Positions 59,474 to 64,000 of a stretch of DNA of 64,000 bases are shown here, one piece after another. The translations under genes and the position numbers were made by a program. How positions within the stretch are numbered: the stretch's first letter is position 1; the number at the start of each line of letters is the position of its first letter. Below the pieces are notes generated by a model. The model saw nothing but the letters and a program-made list of their open reading frames with translations. It searched no databases and was not told the origin of the DNA. Origin of the DNA: JAKACA01 sp052143575 (GTDB lineage: Bacteria > Actinomycetota > Acidimicrobiia > Acidimicrobiales > Bog-793); contig JBKQSP010000033.1 of the NCBI GenBank assembly GCA_052143575.1, positions 1 to 64,000 on the forward strand, given 5' to 3'.

Positions 59474-61348
59474 ATGCGTGCAGAACTCGAGCAGCCGGCG
59501 GCGACCGGGGCGGGGCGTCCGCATCGACGGACCATGCTTCGCCGGTGCCGAGGGACAGCCTTCGCCACGGTGCTGGCTGCGGGCGTGCTGGCCGGAACCT
59601 CGTCCGCCGCTTCCGCCGCCACGGCCGTCACGCTGTACGTCGCCAAGTCAGGAACCGCCACCAGCGGCTGCACCGCCTCCAAACCATGCGCCACCATCGC
59701 CGACGGCATCGAGGCGGCTGAATCGCTCAGCGGCGACACCGTCACGATCGACGTCGCCGCATCGACAACGCATTACGACGAGAACTTGACGGTCGAGGAC
59801 ACGACGAATCCGTCGCTCACCATCAAGGGAGCCGGCGCCACGAGCACGACGCTCGACGGTTCGAGCGACGGTACGCCCGACCTCGAGGTTGGCGCCGGCG
59901 TCGTGACGATCAGCGGGCTCTCCATCGTGAACGGCGTCGCCTCCTACCCGGGCGGCGGGGTGGAGAACTCCGCCACGCTCACCCTCTCGGGCGACACCCT
60001 CTCGGGCGACTCGGGCACCTACGGGGGTGCCATCCACAACACCGGAACGCTCACGCTCACCGGCGACACCATCTCGCGCGACGACGGCAGTGAAGGGGGC
60101 GGCGGCCTCTACAACCAGGGCCCCGCCACCCTCGACGACGACACGTTCTCGCAGGATTCGGGATACGACGGCGACGGCGTCTTCAACACGACGGCCACGC
60201 TCACCGGCAGCGGCGACACGTTTTCGTCGGATTCCGGCGCCGACGAGGGCGGCGGCCTCTACAACGCGTCGGGCGATGTCACGCTCGCCGACAGCACCTT
60301 CAGCGACAACTCGGCGGTCTACGGCGGCGCGGCGTTCAACTACACGGGCCACCTCACGCTCACCGGTGGCACTCTCTCGGGTGACAAGGCGAGCGCCGAG
60401 TACGGCGGCGGCGTCGCCAACTACACCGGCACCGTCATCCTCACCGACGAGACCGTTTCGGGCGACACCGCCGCGACCGACGGTGCCGGCGTCTTCAGCG
60501 AGGGATCGGCCACGCTCACCGACGACACCCTCTCGGGCGACAAGGCTTCGTCCGGCGGTGGCGTCTTCAGCGACGGCACGCTGCTCATGACGAACGACAC
60601 GCTCTTTGGCGACGAGGCTTCCTCGGAAGGCGGCGGCATCTACTCCGGCGACACGGCCACGCTTACCGACGACACCCTCTCGCAGGACACGGCCTCCGAC
60701 GGCGGGGGCATCGTGGCCTTCGAGACGGTGACCGTCGCTTCCTCGATCCTCGAGGCGGCACCATGTGCGGGTATCGACTTCTCCGACGGTGGCCACAACG
60801 TGGAGTCGGACGACTCATGTGGATTCGGCGCCACGAGCAAGGTGAACAGCCACACCATCGCGCTCGCCGCCGCCCTTGCTCGCAACGGCTCGAAGGGTCC
60901 CGAGACCCTTGCCATCGCGCCGGGCAGCTCTGCCTACGACGAGGTGCCGAGCGCCCATTGCACGGTCGGGACCGATGAGCGGGGCATGCACCGACCGGGC
61001 GAGCTCGGCCAGAGTGCCTGCGACGCCGGCGCCTTCGAGTTCCAGTCGAGCGTCGCCTCACCTGCTCAACACGTGCGGGCGACGGCACGTAACAAGTCGA
61101 TCACGCTCCACTGGAGCGCTCCCGCTTCCAACGGCGGCCTCGCCGTCTCGGGCTATAACGCCTACTGCTCGAAGACGAGGCCCGTGTCCACCAAGGGGCC
61201 GCCGGGGGCAAAGGTGAGCGGCAAGGATTACTCCGCCACTCTGAAGGGACTCAAGAACGGCACGAAGTACTACTGCGTCGTGCTCGCCCTCAACGCAAAG
61301 GGCACGTCGTCACCGTCGTCAACGGTGACGACGACGCCAAAGAAGTGA
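59474..61348 (+). CDS. Secreted right-handed beta-helix protein with C-terminal fibronectin type III domain
   Basis: A 624-residue exported protein from ATG 59474 (GGGAGG site). Twin-Arg-like basic n-region and hydrophobic core (FATVLAAGVLAGTSSAASA) end near residue 50. A CTASKPCATIADGIEAA start of a pectate-lyase-like helix follows, then about ten repeats of the form GGG-x-x-N-x-x-TLTLSGDTLSGDSA. An FN3 domain (about 530-624, ITLHWSAPASNGGLAVSGY) closes it. It is rich in Asp/Ser/Thr/Gly and probably a surface or polysaccharide-binding protein. No catalytic residues were identified. Confidence 0.8.
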   Translation: MRAELEQPAATGAGRPHRRTMLRRCRGTAFATVLAAGVLAGTSSAASAATAVTLYVAKSGTATSGCTASKPCATIADGIEAAESLSGDTVTIDVAASTTHYDENLTVEDTTNPSLTIKGAGATSTTLDGSSDGTPDLEVGAGVVTISGLSIVNGVASYPGGGVENSATLTLSGDTLSGDSGTYGGAIHNTGTLTLTGDTISRDDGSEGGGGLYNQGPATLDDDTFSQDSGYDGDGVFNTTATLTGSGDTFSSDSGADEGGGLYNASGDVTLADSTFSDNSAVYGGAAFNYTGHLTLTGGTLSGDKASAEYGGGVANYTGTVILTDETVSGDTAATDGAGVFSEGSATLTDDTLSGDKASSGGGVFSDGTLLMTNDTLFGDEASSEGGGIYSGDTATLTDDTLSQDTASDGGGIVAFETVTVASSILEAAPCAGIDFSDGGHNVESDDSCGFGATSKVNSHTIALAAALARNGSKGPETLAIAPGSSAYDEVPSAHCTVGTDERGMHRPGELGQSACDAGAFEFQSSVASPAQHVRATARNKSITLHWSAPASNGGLAVSGYNAYCSKTRPVSTKGPPGAKVSGKDYSATLKGLKNGTKYYCVVLALNAKGTSSPSSTVTTTPKK

Positions 61349-61801
61349 TTGGCGGGAATGTCGTCTAGAGGCTGCTGAGCGCGCGCTGGGAACGAATGTT
61401 GGGACGGCGGGGCCGGGGAGCTTCTGGGTATCCTCGATGGCATGGAGGCGGCTGACACACTGACGTAGCGGGAATGAGCCGAAAGTCCTCGCCTGCCTTC
61501 CGGCGCATTCAAAGTCTCCGGCGTTCGCGAGAACTGGCAAAGCGCAGCGCAATGAGCCAAGCCCGGTGGGCAGAATCGGGACGCTGGCGAGGCCGCGACG
61601 GATATAGGAGAGCGATCTCCAAGTGCTCGTATCGATGGCGCGGACCCTGGTTCTATTGCAGCAGGCCGTACTCGTCCTCCCGGTCGAACTGACCAACCAG
61701 CGCAAAGCGAGCACCGCAAGCCCGATACCCGCCGTGGCGGGTGGAAAGACATGCCGTGGACGCAGTGCGAGACGATCAGGCCGCTGAGCAGGGATTTTCA
61801 G
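61349..61801. other. 453-base interval without a recognised gene
   Basis: Short frames on both strands show no recognisable family. One perfect inverted repeat ACCCGCC-GT-GGCGGGT lies at 61727-61742, about 60 bases beyond the 3' end of tRNA-Thr on its strand. It could help end that transcript, but no T-run follows. Confidence 0.4.
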
Positions 61802-61874
61802 AGCCGGTGGTGGGACTCGAACCCACGACCTGACGATTACAAGTCGCCTGCGCTTCCAGCTGCGCCACACCGGC
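61802..61874 (-). tRNA. tRNA-Thr (anticodon UGU)
   Basis: On the minus strand the 73 bases form a cloverleaf: acceptor GCCGGTG/CACCGGC with T73, D-arm GGCGCAGCTGG, anticodon arm GGCGA-CTTGTAA-TCGTC with anticodon TGT, and T-arm GTGGG-TTCGAGT-CCCAC. CCA is not encoded. It is divergent from sqdB. Confidence 0.95.
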
Positions 61875-62082
61875 GGGTACCGCAGTGTCGCGCATCCCGG
61901 GCTGCGGTGGTGACACGGGCGTGCTGCCGCCAGGCGTCTCGCGTCCACGGCGGATACACTGGCTCGGATCACGCGAACAGCTAGGCTGTCGCGCGCCCGC
62001 AGGTCGATCACAACAGCGGTCGCGAGGCGCGATCCGGACCTGCGTAGAGTCGATCAAAACACAAAAGGAGATCAGCTTCCCC

Positions 62083-63267
62083 ATGAGGATCCTCGTGCTC
62101 GGAGGCGACGGCTATCTCGGTTGGCCGACCGCCTTGCATCTATCGGCCCGGGGGCACGACGTCGGCATCGTCGACAACTTCGCCCGCCGGAATTACGACT
62201 ACGAGATGGGCGCCAACAGCCTTGTCCCCATCCGCCAGATGCAGCGGCGAGTCGCCACCTGGAAAGAGATGTCGGGCCACACGATCCAGCCGTTCATCGG
62301 CGATCTGACCGACAACGACTTCCTCGAGGCGAGCTTGCGTGACTTCGGCCCAGAGGCCATCGTCCACTTCGCAGAACAGCGGTCGGCGCCTTATTCGATG
62401 ATCGACCGCAAGCACGCCGTCTACACCCAGGTGAACAACGTCGTCGGCACGCTCAACCTGCTGTACGCGATCAAGGACATCGACCCGACGATCCACCTTG
62501 TCAAGCTGGGGACGATGGGTGAGTACGGGGCGCCGAACATCGACATCGAAGAGGGCTTCATCGAGATCACGCACAAGGGCAGGACCGACATCCTTCCCTA
62601 CCCGAAGCAGCCGAACTCCTTCTACCACCTGTCCAAGGTGCACGACAGCCACAACATCCAGTTCGCCTGCCGGATCTGGGGCTTGCGGTCCACCGACCTC
62701 AACCAGGGCATCGTCTACGGGCAGGAGACGCCCGAGACGGCGCTGCACCCCGACCTGCGCACCCGCTACGACTACGACGGGGTCTTCGGCACGGTTCTCA
62801 ACCGCTTCGCCGTGCAGGCTGCCGTCGGATACCCGCTCACCGTGTACGGCAAGGGCGGTCAGACGAGAGCGATGCTCGACATCCGCGACACGCTCGCCTG
62901 CGTCGAGCTTGCGTGCATCAACCCGGCCGAGCCGGCCGAGTTCCGGGTCTTCAACCAGTTCACCGAGTCGTTCTCCGTGAAGGATCTGGCGGAGTGGGTG
63001 GCCCGGGTGGCTCCGTTCGACGTCGAGATCGACTCGATCCCGAACCCGCGCGTCGAGAGCGAGGACCACTACTACAACGCCGTGACGACAAAGCTCCCCT
63101 CGCTCGGCCTGAAGCCGCACCTGTTGAGCGACGAGACGGTCCTGCACCTGGTCGAGACGGCGAAGGAGCACAAGGACCGGGTGAACTTCGAGGCGATCCG
63201 CCCGACGGTCAACTGGCGCTCCACTCACAGCGACGTCAGCATCGCCGGCGGGGCCGTCGGCAGCTGA
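62083..63267 (+). CDS. sqdB: UDP-sulfoquinovose synthase (SqdB/SQD1-like)
   Basis: A 394-residue extended short-chain dehydrogenase that converts UDP-glucose and sulfite to UDP-sulfoquinovose, precursor of sulfolipid. NAD site MRILVLGGDGYLGWPTALHL, catalytic Thr in KLGTMGEYG, YxxxK as FYHLSKVHDSHN, and the specific NYDYEMGANSLVPI and QRSAPYSM segments of the SQD1 family. ATG 62083 has an AAAGGAG site. The following gene is not a recognisable sulfoquinovosyltransferase, so the final product cannot be settled here. Confidence 0.9.
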   Translation: MRILVLGGDGYLGWPTALHLSARGHDVGIVDNFARRNYDYEMGANSLVPIRQMQRRVATWKEMSGHTIQPFIGDLTDNDFLEASLRDFGPEAIVHFAEQRSAPYSMIDRKHAVYTQVNNVVGTLNLLYAIKDIDPTIHLVKLGTMGEYGAPNIDIEEGFIEITHKGRTDILPYPKQPNSFYHLSKVHDSHNIQFACRIWGLRSTDLNQGIVYGQETPETALHPDLRTRYDYDGVFGTVLNRFAVQAAVGYPLTVYGKGGQTRAMLDIRDTLACVELACINPAEPAEFRVFNQFTESFSVKDLAEWVARVAPFDVEIDSIPNPRVESEDHYYNAVTTKLPSLGLKPHLLSDETVLHLVETAKEHKDRVNFEAIRPTVNWRSTHSDVSIAGGAVGS

Positions 63268-63353
63268 ACCTCCCGGCTCGGTGCCGGCGGTCAGCACCGC
63301 CGGATCACGGAGGACGGCAGTCCGGCGCCCTCAGGCACTAGCTTCACCTGGTC

Positions 63354-64000
63354 ATGTTCGGGGCTCTCCGCCGTCGCCGCGGGCTCCAAGTGGCGCGCCG
63401 CTCCAAGGGGCGGGTAGCTGCCTGGATCGCCACCGTTGTCGTCGCCGCAATCGTCATCGGTGAAGTGGCGGCGGACGTCGTGAACTCCTCCGGGCCGGCT
63501 TCGGTGATGTCGGATCGGACCTACGCAGCCGCCGTGGTGCCGATCATCGACGAGTCGACCGCACTGCTGCCGTGGTTGACCGACGTGCGGACGAAGCCTG
63601 TCAGCCTCGGGCGAGCCGGCATCGAGTCCGCCCTCGGCCACCTCGTCTCCGGCTCGGCGAACGTCGAGCTGCAGCTGGCGCAGCTCGGTATCGCACCGCC
63701 GAGCGCCCGAGCCGGCGACTACCTGTCGGAGACCCTCGCCGCCCGCACGGCCGCTGCGCGTCAGGTCACCGGCGGCATCGCCCAGGCGATCGGCCCGACC
63801 GCCGGCGAGGGCGCCGCCACCGCCTCCCTCCTTGCCGCCGCCGCCGACCTGCAGCGGTCCGACGACGACTACACGCGCTTTGTCGACTCACTTCCGGGTT
63901 ACGTCACTCGCTCTGTGGCGCTGCCGGCATCTCAGTGGTACGAGGCGGCCGAGTGGTCGCCGACGGCGGTGTCGTCGTTCGCGTCGCTGCTCCGCTCGAC
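63354..64000 (+). CDS. Membrane-anchored protein of unknown function, 3' truncated by the window edge
   Basis: An ATG at 63354 opens a frame that stays open for 215 codons to the right edge. A basic N terminus (MFGALRRRRGLQVARRSKG) is followed by one helix (VAAWIATVVVAAIVIGEVA). The extracytoplasmic part is rich in Ala/Ser helices and contains VVPIIDESTALLPWLTDVR, which suggests a chemoreceptor-like helical bundle, but no family is recognised. It lies 86 bases after sqdB on the same strand. Confidence 0.65.
   Translation, partial: MFGALRRRRGLQVARRSKGRVAAWIATVVVAAIVIGEVAADVVNSSGPASVMSDRTYAAAVVPIIDESTALLPWLTDVRTKPVSLGRAGIESALGHLVSGSANVELQLAQLGIAPPSARAGDYLSETLAARTAAARQVTGGIAQAIGPTAGEGAATASLLAAAADLQRSDDDYTRFVDSLPGYVTRSVALPASQWYEAAEWSPTAVSSFASLLRS

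Noticed and set aside
61319..62011. 230-codon minus-strand frame covering tRNA-Thr
   Set aside because: Overlaps a clear tRNA gene and has no domain resemblance.
1..64000. CRISPR array or rRNA genes
   Set aside because: No regularly spaced direct repeats of 24-40 bases and no rRNA-like sequence were seen.

Overview
The window is high-GC actinobacterial DNA, with frequent GTG/TTG starts and many genes joined by 4-base ATGA/GTGA overlaps. It has an actinobacterial-type respiratory chain (ctaE-qcrC-qcrA-qcrB plus ctaC-ctaD-ctaF), a clpS-DUF2017 pair, the Gram-positive-type heme branch (hemE-hemH-hemY) and a DinB/mycothiol-transferase-like gene. The gene set would suit an Acidimicrobiia-like lineage, but that is inference from content and no rRNA is present.

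Accessory region (1-14.77 kb). From the left: the start of an unidentified minus-strand gene, a decayed IS256-type transposase, and a giant minus-strand Rhs/YD-repeat gene. The Rhs product has a YVTN propeller at the N terminus and an Amidase_6-like cysteine-amidase tip. The gene is broken by a one-base frameshift in a C5 tract (7264-7268), and its base composition changes abruptly near 4.75 kb. A small three-helix membrane protein gene follows immediately and is a candidate immunity gene. After a gene-poor 1.1 kb come a MobF relaxase-helicase, an excisionase-like HTH gene and a tyrosine integrase facing the 3' end of tRNA-Glu(UUC). Together these look like one end of an integrative mobilizable element.

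Backbone 14.8-24.6 kb. It holds an S51-like/CysS-C-terminal fusion protein, DUF2017, clpS, ctaA, then divergent ctaB, a methyltransferase, a TetR regulator, a two-gene ABC-2 exporter and a RegX3/SenX3-like two-component pair. A five-gene T4SS-like locus follows (24.76-30.72 kb: small membrane protein, VirB6-like, SCO6880-like, VirB4-like, VirD4-like). It has no relaxase beside it and starts from an AT-rich promoter.

Backbone 30.8-42.4 kb. A bluB remnant, phoU, a frameshifted DinB-like gene and a fused E1 alpha-beta dehydrogenase lead into a lipid/acyl-CoA cluster: nitronate monooxygenase-like, acyl-CoA dehydrogenase, TetR, thiolase-like and enoyl-CoA hydratase genes. Two matching operators (GACTGA-N4-TCAGTC) lie in this cluster. 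tatA and an alkyl-sulfatase-like MBL gene follow.

Backbone 42.4-64 kb. ctaCDF, a small membrane gene, an amber-interrupted acyl-CoA thioesterase II, gtrA-like, an internally deleted cobT, lnt with Ser in place of the catalytic Cys, hemY-hemH-hemE, ctaE-qcrCAB, an SGNH-like lipoprotein, a TetR/ICMT pair sharing the GATACG-N4-CGTATC operator, a secreted beta-helix/FN3 protein, tRNA-Thr(UGU), a UDP-sulfoquinovose synthase (sqdB) and a partial membrane protein running off the right edge.

How they fit together: the heme genes (hemE/H/Y, ctaA/B) supply the bc1-aa3 chain encoded here. The acyl-CoA cluster appears to be under one TetR. Two genes of the same small pathway, bluB (DMB synthesis) and cobT (DMB activation), are both remnants, which suggests loss of the cobalamin lower-ligand branch. 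Several other genes carry single-base lesions, so either recent decay or assembly error must be considered.
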